Source: Allorhodopirellula solitaria (GTDB lineage Bacteria; Planctomycetota; Planctomycetia; Pirellulales; Pirellulaceae). From it: DNA of 64,000 nucleotides. The notes under the pieces are model-generated. The model was not told the DNA's origin. It did not search any database and saw only the letters and a program-made list of their open reading frames with translations. The stretch lies in assembly GCF_007859855.1 (NCBI RefSeq), contig NZ_SJPK01000008.1, forward strand, positions 174,375 to 238,374, read 5' to 3'. The position numbers and the translations under genes are program-made. Positions within the stretch are counted from its first letter, which is position 1. The number at the start of each line of letters is the position of its first letter. Of this stretch, positions 1-8,224 are shown in pieces.

Positions 1-140
1 CGAGTGCTCAACTGGTGGATTTTTTCAATCGGCTCATCTCCCGCGTCCGACGTCGTTGCCAAAGAACCAAACGCAAGGCAAAACCAGGAACAATTGAGTT
101 GCTCGCCGACCCAAACCTCCTCGAGTATTGCTTAACTTGA
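1..140 (+). CDS. C-terminal fragment of an unidentified protein (5' end outside window)
   Basis: Frame 3 is open from the window edge to a TGA at 138-140 and gives about 45 residues. The peptide contains a basic stretch (RVRRRCQRTKRK) and ends in LLEYCLT. No family could be recognised from this tail. The spacer that follows is full of dispersed repeats, which fits the end of a transcription unit. It could also be a chance open frame, so confidence is low. Confidence 0.35.
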   Translation, partial: SAQLVDFFNRLISRVRRRCQRTKRKAKPGTIELLADPNLLEYCLT

Positions 141-146
141 TGCCTA

Positions 147-235
147 TGAGGTGGCGCTGCGCTGACCTACGGCTATTTTCTTTCATCCCTTACGGGATAC
201 TTGTGGGTAATGACCAGCTCGTCGCTCCGTCCACT
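147..235. repeat. Dispersed REP-like repeat fragments
   Basis: Positions 149-185 match the reverse complement of 54056-54091 (shared core gtggcgctgcgctgacc). Positions 171-215 match 54227-54260 in direct orientation (cggctattttct, then catccct.acgggatact). Positions 201-233 are the reverse complement of 7088-7120 inside the miniature element of the CHAT island, with a two-base difference. The stretch is a mosaic of repeat pieces also found elsewhere in this window. No gene is visible between 141 and 404. Confidence 0.7.
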
Positions 236-404
236 ACCAATGCGCCGCTGATGGATCACATGACACGACGCAACGCCAAGCAGAAATGCTTCACTGCGTT
301 GGCAAACGGGGCCAAAGTAAGTGCCACTCGCCTTACGGCCCTCGGCTCATTATCGCGGCGTCAGCATCGATTCCACGAGCATTCCGCGTGTCGGGATCGG
401 GCGA

Positions 405-1721
405 CTAGGCCAATCCCATCCCCGCGGCTTCGTCGGTGAAGATCGTTTGCGCTCGATCGGGACCGACTGAGAGAATGCCGACGGGAACCCCAACGAGTTC
501 CTCGATCCGTTTCACATAGGCGAGTGCGCCCGGTGGGAAATCGGAAACAGCGCGGACATCGTCGACAGGCGAATTCCAGCCCGAGATGGTCTCCAGCACC
601 GGTTTGCAACGTTTCAGTTCGTCCGCGTGGCTGGGGACGTGGTGAATTTCTTTGCCATCGAGTTCATAGGCGACACAGACCTGCAGCTCCTCGAAATGAG
701 CGAGCACGTCCATCATCATCAGTGCGAGTCGGGTCACACCGGACAACCGGGCAGTGTAGCGAACCGCGACGGCGTCGAACCAACCACAGCGTCGGGGCCG
801 TCCGGTTGTGGTGCCGAACTCATTGCCGAGCTTGCGAATTTTATCTCCGGTCTCGTCGCTCAGTTCCGTTGGGAAAGGGCCACCACCGACGCGGGTGCTG
901 TAAGCCTTGCAGACTCCGAGGACGTGGTCGATCCACTTGGGAGGAACCCCCGCGCCCGCACAGACGCCCACGCCGCTGCTATTGCTGCTCGTGACGAACG
1001 GGTAGGTGCCGTGATCAATGTCGAGCAGAGCGCCTTGGGCACCCTCGAAGAGCAGTTTCTGATCGGCTTCGGCAGCGTCCAGAATTTGGTCTGTCGTGTC
1101 GGCGATCATCGGTGCCAAACGCTCCGCCCAGGCTGCTGCCATGGGAACCATCTTCTCGGGTGAGATCGATGCGAGTTCCTCGTCGGACGCGCCGAGTTGG
1201 CGGAGTAGTTCCGTTTTCTGTTCAGCGACCGTGGCGATCCGCTCGTCACGCGAAGGCTGGATCAGGTCGGTCATGCGGATCCCGTAGGTTCGTCCGACCT
1301 TGTCGCGATAGCAGGGCCCGATCCCACGATTGGTCGTGCCAATGGACTCTCCCTTGACGCTCACCGCATTGATCGTCGCATCCTCGATCATGTGCCAAGG
1401 CATCACGAGATGAGCGCGGTCGCTCACTTTCAAATTGCCCACCACATCGATCCCACGAGCCGTCAGCCCGTCGATTTCCTCGAGCATCGTGGTCGGGTTG
1501 ATCACGACACCTGGAGTGATGAAGTTCTTGACGTCACCGTGCAGGATCCCCGACGGGATGTGGTGCAGTTTGTAAACTTCATCGCCCGCGACGACAGTGT
1601 GCCCTGCATTCGCACCGCCTTGGTAGCGAATCACACAATCAAACCGCGGCGCCAGCAGATCGACGAGCTTGCCTTTGGCCTCGTCGCCCCACTGCAGACC
1701 AATCACACATGTACCGGACAA
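405..1721 (-). CDS. purA: Adenylosuccinate synthetase
   Basis: PurA joins IMP and aspartate, using GTP, to form adenylosuccinate in the first committed step to AMP; it is a cytoplasmic enzyme. The 438-aa product has the usual length. The N-terminus carries the family signature [16 protein letters not shown], in which Ala replaces the common Gly of WGDEGKGK, and the first Asp and His of GHTVV are in place. Later motifs include [32 protein letters not shown] and [13 protein letters not shown], all typical of PurA. The reading frame is complete and starts with ATG. It lies 130 bp downstream of the transketolase gene on the same strand, but no functional link is evident. Confidence 0.97.
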   Translation of the reverse strand: MSGTCVIGLQWGDEAKGKLVDLLAPRFDCVIRYQGGANAGHTVVAGDEVYKLHHIPSGILHGDVKNFITPGVVINPTTMLEEIDGLTARGIDVVGNLKVSDRAHLVMPWHMIEDATINAVSVKGESIGTTNRGIGPCYRDKVGRTYGIRMTDLIQPSRDERIATVAEQKTELLRQLGASDEELASISPEKMVPMAAAWAERLAPMIADTTDQILDAAEADQKLLFEGAQGALLDIDHGTYPFVTSSNSSGVGVCAGAGVPPKWIDHVLGVCKAYSTRVGGGPFPTELSDETGDKIRKLGNEFGTTTGRPRRCGWFDAVAVRYTARLSGVTRLALMMMDVLAHFEELQVCVAYELDGKEIHHVPSHADELKRCKPVLETISGWNSPVDDVRAVSDFPPGALAYVKRIEELVGVPVGILSVGPDRAQTIFTDEAAGMGLA

Positions 1722-1851
1722 AACAGGAAACCTTAAGAAAGAGATGAAGAAGGAATCTGGGTTCGCTGTTCAAAGGAAACAGTGAAGGCAATAGCTCGTT
1801 TCGAACGATGCCTTCACCTGCCTCATCAGAACACGATTCTTGGACGAACCC

Positions 1852-3894
1852 TTATTCTGCTGCTGCGACAACGGCGGCTGCGTTGATGTGGAAATGGTCG
1901 TAGACGGCATCGTAAGGGCCGCTGGCACCGAAACTGTCCATGCCAACGAACTTGCCTGCCGAACCGATCCAGCGGTCCCACGACATGCGGATTCCAGCTT
2001 CGACGGCCACGCGATTGGTGACTGCCGGCGGCAATACTTCATCGATGTAGGACTGGTCTTGGGCGGCGAAGATGTCCATACAGGGCATGCTGACCACACG
2101 CACCTTCTTGCCCGCCGCGGTCAGGGTCTCGGCGGCGTCTCGGGCCATGAATAGCTCGCTGCCGCTGCCCATTAGGATCACATCCGGAGTGCCTTCGCAG
2201 TCGCTCAGGACATACCCGCCGCGACGGCAGCCCTCGGCCGAAGCGTACTTGGTACGATCGAGCGTCGGCATGTTCTGACGCGACAGCACCATGGCCGCGG
2301 GATGATCTTCATCGAGCATCGCGGTGCGGTAGCATTCGGCGACTTCGTTGGCATCGCCCGGGCGGTAGACGTTCAATCCAGGGATCGCCCGGCAAGCGGA
2401 CAAGTGCTCGACTGGTTGGTGGGTCGGGCCGTCTTCACCGACACCGATCGAGTCGTGGGTGAGGATGTAAAGAGTCGGCAGATGCATGATGCTGCTCAGC
2501 CGCATGCCACCACGCATGTAGTCGGTAAAGACAAAGAACGTCGCTGCGTAGCCACGCAAACCCGAGAGGCACAGGCCGTTGGCGATTCCCGCCATCGCGT
2601 GCTCGCGGATACCAAAGTGCAGGTTGCGGCCCGCGTATTGGCCGGGCAGGTACTCGCCAGCACCGTCGAAGGTCAGGTTCGATTTGTTGCTCGGGGAAAG
2701 GTCAGCCGAACCACCGATCATGAACGGCACGTTGGCGGCGATGGCGTTGAGCACTTTGCCCGAGCTGTTGCGGGTCGCGTCACCCTTTTCACTGGCCTCG
2801 AAGACAGGAATATCCTTGTCCCATCCCTCAGGCAGCTTGCCGTCGAAGATGGTTTGCAGTTCCGCAGCCTTGTTGGGCTCCGCTTGCTGGTACTTTTCCC
2901 ATGTTGTGTCCCAGGCTGCCGACGCCTCGCTGCCGCGAGCGCCCAGACCATTGGCGAAGTGCTCTTTGACGCCTTCGGGGATGTAGAACTTTTCATCCTC
3001 GGGCAACCCGTAAGCCTTCTTCGCCAGGGCGACTTCGTCCCAGCCCAGTGGTGCGCCGTGAGCGCCGTGCGTGTTCTGTTTGTGCGGGGCACCGTATCCA
3101 ATGATGCTCTTGACGATGATCAGCGTCGGTTTGCCAGTGCACGCCTCGGCTTCGGCGATCGCCTTGCCCAATGCGTCGACATCGTTGGCGTCGGCGACCT
3201 GGAGCACATTCCAACCAAGCCCTTCGAACTTCTTGCCAACATCTTCGCTGAACGCCAGCGAAGTTTCGCCTTCGATCGTGATGTGATTGTCGTCGTAGAT
3301 CCAACACAGATTGTCGAGTTGGAGGTGGCCGGCGAGCGATGCTGCTTCGCAGGCAACCCCTTCCATCATGTCACCGTCGCTACAGAGCGCGTACACGTTG
3401 TAATCGAACAGTTGTAAGTCAGCGGTATTGTAGTTCGCGGCCAACCATTTCTCGGCCATCGCCATTCCGACGCTATTGCTCACGCCAGCACCGAGCGGGC
3501 CCGTCGTCGTTTCAATCCCAGCAGCTTCGCCGTACTCGGGGTGCCCGGCGCAAACTGACCCAATCTGACGGAACTTCTTGATATCCTCCAGCGTCACCGC
3601 TTCGTCGCCGGTCGGATTGCCGCACTCATCGGTGGCTTTCGTCCCGATTAGATGCAACGTGCTGTAGAGCAGCATCGAGGCATGGCCACAGGACAGCACG
3701 AATCGATCTCGACCAGGCCATTGGGGCCGAGCCGGGTCATAGTTCATTGTGTTTTGGTACAGCTGGTAGGCAATCGGCGCCAATGCCATCGGCGTGCCAG
3801 GATGGCCACTGTTGGCCGTCTGGACCGCGTCCATGCTGAGGGAGCGAATGGTATCGATTGCCAGATTCTGAATATCAGTCGAAGTGGCTGTCAT
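1852..3894 (-). CDS. tkt: Transketolase
   Basis: A thiamine-diphosphate enzyme that moves two-carbon ketol units between sugar phosphates in the pentose phosphate pathway. The 680-aa length fits full bacterial transketolase. The N-terminal motif SGHPGTPMALAPIAY and the ThDP-binding segment CSDGDMMEGVACEAASLAGH are present, as are ITIEGETSLAFSEDV, the central ADLSPSNKS segment, the pyrimidine-domain FFVFTDYMRGGMRLSSIM and the substrate-binding THDSIGVGEDGPTHQPVEHL. The start is an ATG at 3892-3894. No sign of damage. Confidence 0.97.
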   Translation of the reverse strand: MTATSTDIQNLAIDTIRSLSMDAVQTANSGHPGTPMALAPIAYQLYQNTMNYDPARPQWPGRDRFVLSCGHASMLLYSTLHLIGTKATDECGNPTGDEAVTLEDIKKFRQIGSVCAGHPEYGEAAGIETTTGPLGAGVSNSVGMAMAEKWLAANYNTADLQLFDYNVYALCSDGDMMEGVACEAASLAGHLQLDNLCWIYDDNHITIEGETSLAFSEDVGKKFEGLGWNVLQVADANDVDALGKAIAEAEACTGKPTLIIVKSIIGYGAPHKQNTHGAHGAPLGWDEVALAKKAYGLPEDEKFYIPEGVKEHFANGLGARGSEASAAWDTTWEKYQQAEPNKAAELQTIFDGKLPEGWDKDIPVFEASEKGDATRNSSGKVLNAIAANVPFMIGGSADLSPSNKSNLTFDGAGEYLPGQYAGRNLHFGIREHAMAGIANGLCLSGLRGYAATFFVFTDYMRGGMRLSSIMHLPTLYILTHDSIGVGEDGPTHQPVEHLSACRAIPGLNVYRPGDANEVAECYRTAMLDEDHPAAMVLSRQNMPTLDRTKYASAEGCRRGGYVLSDCEGTPDVILMGSGSELFMARDAAETLTAAGKKVRVVSMPCMDIFAAQDQSYIDEVLPPAVTNRVAVEAGIRMSWDRWIGSAGKFVGMDSFGASGPYDAVYDHFHINAAAVVAAAE

Positions 3895-4067
3895 GAACCG
3901 TGCCGAGGGGTCAGTGGGGAGGAGAAATAATAAAAAAATCCTGGAAAAACCACAGCAACCGCCTCGCCGAGACTATTTCCAGGCCCGCCAAAGCCTACTC
4001 ACCTCGGCCCACTCGGAAAAGGGGACAGCATGGCGTGCAGGGACACCGAGGCGGAGAACCAAAAAAG

Positions 4068-4141
4068 TAGGGCTGGCAGGACTTGAACCCGCGACCTAGG
4101 AATTATGAGTTCCCAGCTCTAACCAACTGAGCTACAGCCCC
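4068..4141 (-). tRNA. tRNA-Met (CAU), elongator type
   Basis: Read on the minus strand, the acceptor GGGGCTG pairs with CAGCCCT (first pair G-U), followed by discriminator A. The D-arm reads GCTCAGTTGGTTAGAGC. The anticodon arm is GGGAA-CTCATAA-TTCCT, giving anticodon CAT, and the T-arm is GCGGGTTCAAGTCCTGC. The loop CTCATAA is typical of elongator tRNA-Met. A CAU anticodon could in principle be lysidine-modified tRNA-Ile2, which the sequence alone cannot exclude. No CCA is encoded. A run of T follows on the minus strand (4061-4066), a plausible terminator tail. Confidence 0.93.
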
Positions 4142-4483
4142 AAGTGCCGTCGATTGCGGTGCGAAACGATCCGTCACACCTCGCTGAGTCAACCGCCGCC
4201 AAAGACCCCGCTGGGGGCGCTTCTTGAGGCAGTCGCATCGAGGGCCCGCTATCACGACGGGCCAATTGTAGCGGCGCTGTTGGTCAAGCAACAGACATAG
4301 CCGGCGGCTAGTTTTCAGGGGAAAAGCTTGCGTAGCGACCGCAGGGTACTTTGCTCACAGTGGCTACGAGGATCGCTGATGTGCAGTCTTTTCAGTGCAG
4401 ACACAGAGTGGTGGGTTTTGAAGGCATCGCGGTGGCATCCTAACAGCAAGATTTTCATCGGACTGATCAGACCTTGATTTTCG
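4142..4483. other. Spacer without recognisable gene
   Basis: About 340 bp between tRNA-Met and the metallo-beta-lactamase-fold gene. The only open frames are short and have no family resemblance. No repeat shared with the rest of the window was seen. Confidence 0.5.
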
Positions 4484-5293
4484 TCAGTCCTCGTGGATCG
4501 CACGAATGTACCGCTCAGCGGACTGTTTCACCGCCAACTTCGCATCGCGACGGACTACCTTCCCCCACCAAGCTCCGTAGATTCGGTCGAACTCAAAGGG
4601 CTCGATAGAATCGACAATCCGGCGCACGGCCGAGGCCGGGAGTGGGATTAGATTCGGATACGAGTACATGAAACTGACCCATCGACGGTCCTGAACCACT
4701 TGCAGGATGTCGCCACTCAAGATGACGCCTTTGCCGTTTGCGTTATCAGGCCAGTGCATCACGGTTCCGCCATCGAAGTGACCGCCGCAGCGGATCAGCG
4801 TTCGGCTGCGGCCGATGTCTTTCGTCTGGCCTTCCCAAAATTCGATGGCTGGGGCTGGCCGCGCAACCCACTGACGGTCGGCGGCGTGAAGGTAGATCGG
4901 ACAATCAAACGCTTGGCTCCACTCGACCATACTCGTGTAGTAGTGGGGATGACTGATGGCGATGGCTGAGATCCCGCCGATTGCTTTCACTATCTCGACC
5001 AAATCGTCATCAATTAGGGGAATGCAGTCCCAGAGCACATTTCCATCCGGGTGAGTGACAAGCAACGCACGTTGGCCGATTGCAAACGATGGCTCGATTC
5101 CGATTCCGTATAAACCAGGCTCTTCAAGCCTGACGACACTGCGATGTGACTGCTTCAATTCATCGAGGACCGTCCACTGCTGGCCGTTCCAACCGACATA
5201 CTGCCGTTGGTCAGTGCAAATTTTGCATTCGCTGGGCGGTTCGTCTGATTCGGCGAATTGCGTGCCACAGGTTGTGCAAATGTATTTCGACAT
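4484..5293 (-). CDS. Metallo-beta-lactamase-fold protein with N-terminal zinc ribbon
   Basis: A 269-aa protein starting MSKYICTTCGTQF. The first 30 residues hold two Cys pairs (CTTC and CKIC), a rubredoxin or zinc-ribbon-like knuckle. The rest resembles the MBL fold: a strand IAISHPHYYTSMVEW in the place of the HxHxDH motif, an RCGGHFDGG segment for the next metal His, and GVILSGDIL for the bridging Asp. The HPHYY variant lacks the usual Asp, so one metal site may be altered. The frame is open 13 codons further upstream (to 5332), but ATG at 5293 begins the conserved zinc knuckle. It lies 13 bp downstream of the small gene at 5307-5609, so the two are probably co-transcribed. Substrate unknown. 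Confidence 0.75.
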   Translation of the reverse strand: MSKYICTTCGTQFAESDEPPSECKICTDQRQYVGWNGQQWTVLDELKQSHRSVVRLEEPGLYGIGIEPSFAIGQRALLVTHPDGNVLWDCIPLIDDDLVEIVKAIGGISAIAISHPHYYTSMVEWSQAFDCPIYLHAADRQWVARPAPAIEFWEGQTKDIGRSRTLIRCGGHFDGGTVMHWPDNANGKGVILSGDILQVVQDRRWVSFMYSYPNLIPLPASAVRRIVDSIEPFEFDRIYGAWWGKVVRRDAKLAVKQSAERYIRAIHED

Positions 5294-5306
5294 GATTGTT
5301 TCGCTT

Positions 5307-5609
5307 TCAACTGTCCCTGCCGACCTTCCCACCGAACTGCTCGAAGACGGCGTTCACATGAACGGCGAGCATTTGAACTAACGCCGGATCATCGGACGTA
5401 AGCAGCCTATTTGGGTCAAGCTCTCCCTTGCGACCCGCAAGAACGACAGCTGCCAGAACGTGTTCAACATCCACTGGTAAATTCGTCGATTCTTCCAGCG
5501 TGATCGCCATGTCGAAGAGCGGATCTGCCATCGATGGCTCGACGGTTGCTTGGCCCGCTGGTGTGACGAAAATACCCGGTGCGATTTGATGAGCGCTGGT
5601 CTTGTCCAC
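5307..5609 (-). CDS. Small protein of unknown function, paralogue A
   Basis: About 100 aa, start taken as GTG at 5609 (VDKTSAHQIAPGIF) because GAGG sits 5 nt upstream; the frame itself is open to 5660. It is clearly homologous to the product of 5988-6296. Shared positions include I-x-PG at the start, TP/SP-x-G, D-x-AI-x-LE-x-x-TNLPV, V-x-AA, and a final HV-x-x-V. The conserved TNLPV block is predicted helical. No catalytic motif is visible. The gene is followed at 13 bp by the MBL-fold gene. The family was not recognised. Confidence 0.6.
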   Translation of the reverse strand: MDKTSAHQIAPGIFVTPAGQATVEPSMADPLFDMAITLEESTNLPVDVEHVLAAVVLAGRKGELDPNRLLTSDDPALVQMLAVHVNAVFEQFGGKVGRDS

Positions 5610-5987
5610 GGACACCTCACTGATTTGAATGAAATACGGCCATCTGAAGCAGGTGATCACGTCGTGCGAACGATGCTTTGTCGTTGGCTACGGCGAGGCT
5701 GGCTCCGAGTGTTCCGCAGAATCGTCGGCGTGAAATCGTGATTCTCATCTCCGAGTTTGAGTAGACCGCATTCTACCCCGCCTGAGTTGCTCCCGAGAGA
5801 ACTGATCCGTGGAAAACCAAACCAGGGGCGTATTCTGTTTCAGAGAAAGCCAGGAAAGTGATCGGGACGGGGAAAACATCAGGAGGAACACGGCTGTCTC
5901 TGGCCGGACTGGTTCGGACGACGACGATGGCATCGGTCTCTGCCGACACGAACTGTCGCCTTTCGTGGCAGGAGACCGATTGGCGTT
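5610..5987. other. Spacer between the two paralogous small genes
   Basis: About 380 bp in which no convincing reading frame or repeat was seen. Given that the flanking genes are paralogues, this may be the remains of a gene lost from the island, but nothing in the sequence identifies it. Confidence 0.4.
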
Positions 5988-6296
5988 TCAGTCATCGCCA
6001 GTCGCAGTGTCTCTGCAATGCCGTTGCATGAGGAAAGAGACCGTTTTCACGTGTGGTATGAGGATGCCGACCAGGATGCGATCGCAACACTTTATCGGCT
6101 TGTTTGGCGGGAGTCTATTCGTTCGAGCAGCTAGCCTGATTGCCGCCACGACGAGATCAATAGTGACCGGTAGGTTGGTTTCCTTCTCCAAGTCGATGGC
6201 GAGATCAACAATCGTATCTCGTGTGGTGGGGTCAAGCTTTGCTTTTCCTGATGGCGAAATGGATAGACCTGGCACGATCTGACGTTCAGAATGCAT
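5988..6296 (-). CDS. Small protein of unknown function, paralogue B
   Basis: 102 aa starting MHSERQIVPGLSISPSG, ATG at 6294-6296. It aligns end to end with paralogue A (5307-5609): IVPG/IAPG, SPSGKA/TPAGQA, DLAIDLEKETNLPV/DMAITLEESTNLPV, VVAAIRLA/VLAAVVLA. The C-terminal part differs more (KCCDRILVGILIPHVKTVSF). No domain was recognised. Two divergent copies in the same orientation suggest an old local duplication within the accessory island. Confidence 0.6.
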   Translation of the reverse strand: MHSERQIVPGLSISPSGKAKLDPTTRDTIVDLAIDLEKETNLPVTIDLVVAAIRLAARTNRLPPNKPIKCCDRILVGILIPHVKTVSFLMQRHCRDTATGDD

Positions 6297-6362
6297 GGTT
6301 TTCTGCGTTGGGGTGACGAAAAGCGATCCGCGCGGCTTCGAAGGTCAACATCGCGGATTTTG

Positions 6363-6400
6363 GGTTCATCCGACGGAAGCGTGCGCAGAGCACAGCGGAA
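6363..6400. repeat. End fragment of the long-inverted-repeat element
   Basis: The sequence ttcatccgacggaagcgtgc at 6368-6387 region resembles the outer ends of the ~710-bp element at 37258-37967 (ctcatccgccggaagcgtgc on the left). The resemblance weakly continues into the aaggtttc..gaggcctggct stretch. The stop that truncates the broken gene at its C-terminal end falls in this fragment, so an insertion and loss probably removed the gene's tail here. Confidence 0.5.
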
Positions 6401-8192
6401 GGTTTCTTGAGGCCTGGCTGATTGGGTTGAATCTCGCGTCAACTTCCATTGTGAAGAACGTTGCCGTGGGGAAGACCTGTCTGGCCTTCTTGAGAATCAG
6501 GTTTTCGTCTGCCCACTCCGATCCGATGATTCCCACGGCGCTTACTCGACTGGGCCGGACGTTGCGCGACGCAGTCACGCCACGAAACTCTGCCATCGAT
6601 CGTTCCAGATAGTCATGCACGGATGGCTTTACCGCACTCAGGTCTTCGTGATTATCGGTCTCAGTATCATTCCTTGTTGACCCGATGTTCTTGAGATGGG
6701 GAACCACGACCGGGGTAGCGAAATCGCTAGATCCATAGAAGGAGTCTTGTAGTCGATTAATGTAATCGACCGAACTTTGCTCGACAAAAAGAACTATCTC
6801 GCTGGTTGAGCCTTCAGCGGGTAACGTGCCGCGCAGGCGGAGTTCATGCCCCAGCAGGCTAATCAAGCGATTGTCATCGCCAATCGTATGAATCAACTTA
6901 AAAGAAACGCCGTCTCCCAGCGGGATCTGATCTGGGGGGCCGGTTTAACCGAGCCCCCGGTTGGACGACGTACACGAGGAGTTGCATACCATCGTGCCCA
7001 TGCCGAAGCATCTAGAAAACTCTCGCAGGTCGTCGCCTTCGTCGCCATTAGTGGTCTGTCACAGTTAAAATTTAGGGTTGATCGTAGTGGACGAGGCGAC
7101 GAGCTGGTCATTACCCACAAAACCAGATCCCCTGTCAGCTTGTCTGACAGGAATCACCGTTTTGTGATTCGATCAAGATGGAGCATTCATCCCGCTCCCA
7201 TGCGGGCTTGCCCCGCATGACAGCAAAGTTTATCGACTTGGTTTCCTGTCAGACAAGCTGACAGGGGAACGTGTGTCGATACCGCGGTTTTCTAATTTCA
7301 AAACGTCGCTTCCCGTGTGACAAGCACACGGGGGAGCAAACTAATGGGTAATCAACAGGAGGCGACGAGTCCTTGGATTTGACGCCAGTTCAGGACTCGT
7401 CGCCTCGTCCACTACCCTAAGAATAAGTCGTGACAGACCACTAGCTACCTCTTTGCAGTCGGTAACGAATTCTCGAAAAGAATTGCTTCCGGTGGACCAC
7501 AATAGGCAGAATGCAGTATCTTTTATACGGTCTTCGGGGGATATATTCTCGGTAATCGTGCGCAACGTGTCGAGCGGGCGTTTGCCAAGATGAGGACGCA
7601 TAATCGACGTCAAGAGAATCAGGTCTCCCGGATCTTTATGCCGGTAGAGTTTTGTAGGAAGGAGGATGGGAACGCTGGTGGTAGCCAGTTTGTGCTGCTT
7701 CCGGGTCTGGGTGGCCGCTGCTGAACGATCGGTGAAGTGGTACTCGATCTCTCAGGAGCGATAGGTCATTCGGTCCCAGAAGGGAGCCTGGTATCCTTGA
7801 TTGGCTAATGCCAGTTCCACTGCGTGACGTCGACGTCGACGATTCTCGATATCCACTGGTCGATCTCCTTCCTGGACCGGAATGACGAGCATCATCAACT
7901 TTTGATTCTTCGTCAGTTTGTTTTCAATTAGATCCTGAATGGCATGCGTCGGTTCCGTGATGGATTTGAGTTTTTCATTCTGAATATCCTTGAAGGGATC
8001 GTCCCACATCGAACCAGCCAAGCTGAGGGTGCCTGACACCGAGGGATAGATGGTATTGAACTCAACAGGGGATTTGTTCGCTTGCGACTCTTCTTTCATG
8101 GCGGGATCAGGGCTCCAACCGAAGTAGAGAAGAAGGGCAAGCAGTCCGCTGCCGACGAACAGGGGTGAAGACAGTGCATTTTCTTGATTCAT
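6366..8192 (-). pseudogene. Decayed gene for a membrane-anchored partner of the CHAT protein
   Basis: Begins with ATG at 8192, 32 bp after the CHAT gene. The first 146 residues have a TM segment (SGLLALLLYFGW), then LAGSMWDDPFKDIQ and a basic RRRRRHAVELALANQG segment, ending at TGA 7752-7754. The same frame continues past the stop (EIEYHFTDRS ... LLTSIMRPHLGKRPLDTL ... LLWSTGSNSFREFV) until a miniature element at 7051-7441. Removing the element plus one TA rejoins the frame exactly, followed by a second stop TAA at 6945-6947. The frame then runs on through IHTIGDDNRL and VSAVGIIGSEW ... FFTMEVDARF and breaks off after SRNL. These phrases recall, from memory, a large uncharacterised planctomycete protein family (RLWQDPF, RTIGTDDRL, TTDLDARL). 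The first 146 residues may still be made. Confidence 0.75.
7051..7441. mobile_element. 391-bp miniature inverted-repeat element (TA target)
   Basis: Terminal inverted repeats begin gtggtctgtcac at 7051 and end gtgacagaccac at 7441. They continue imperfectly through (a)gggt and gtagtggacgaggcgacgag on both sides. The element is flanked by TA at 7049-7050 and 7442-7443, the duplication expected of IS630/Tc1-mariner-type transposition. An inner inverted pair (cctgtcagcttgtctgacagg, at 7131-7151 and 7246-7266) is nested inside. No transposase is encoded. It sits inside the reading frame of the broken gene, and element plus one TA is 393 bp, a multiple of three. A partial relative lies at 48180-48341 and hairpin pieces at 36558-36612 and 201-233. 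Confidence 0.85.
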
Positions 8193-8224
8193 GACTTAGT
8201 TCATGTCGATCGTTGCGGAGTGGT

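Noticed and set aside
2302-3417. 371-aa open frame on the plus strand
   Set aside because: Lies entirely inside the transketolase gene on the other strand and shows no family features; a shadow of biased codon use.
5745-5933. 62-aa open frame between the two small paralogues
   Set aside because: No ribosome binding site, no resemblance to either paralogue, low-complexity composition.
6893-7120. 75-aa open frame on the minus strand
   Set aside because: Starts within the miniature element and is not in the frame that continues the broken gene.
7341-7613. Separate 90-aa gene with TTG start
   Set aside because: Same frame as the gene ending at 7752 and continuous with it after the stop; its C-terminal residues are read from the miniature element, so it is part of the pseudogene.
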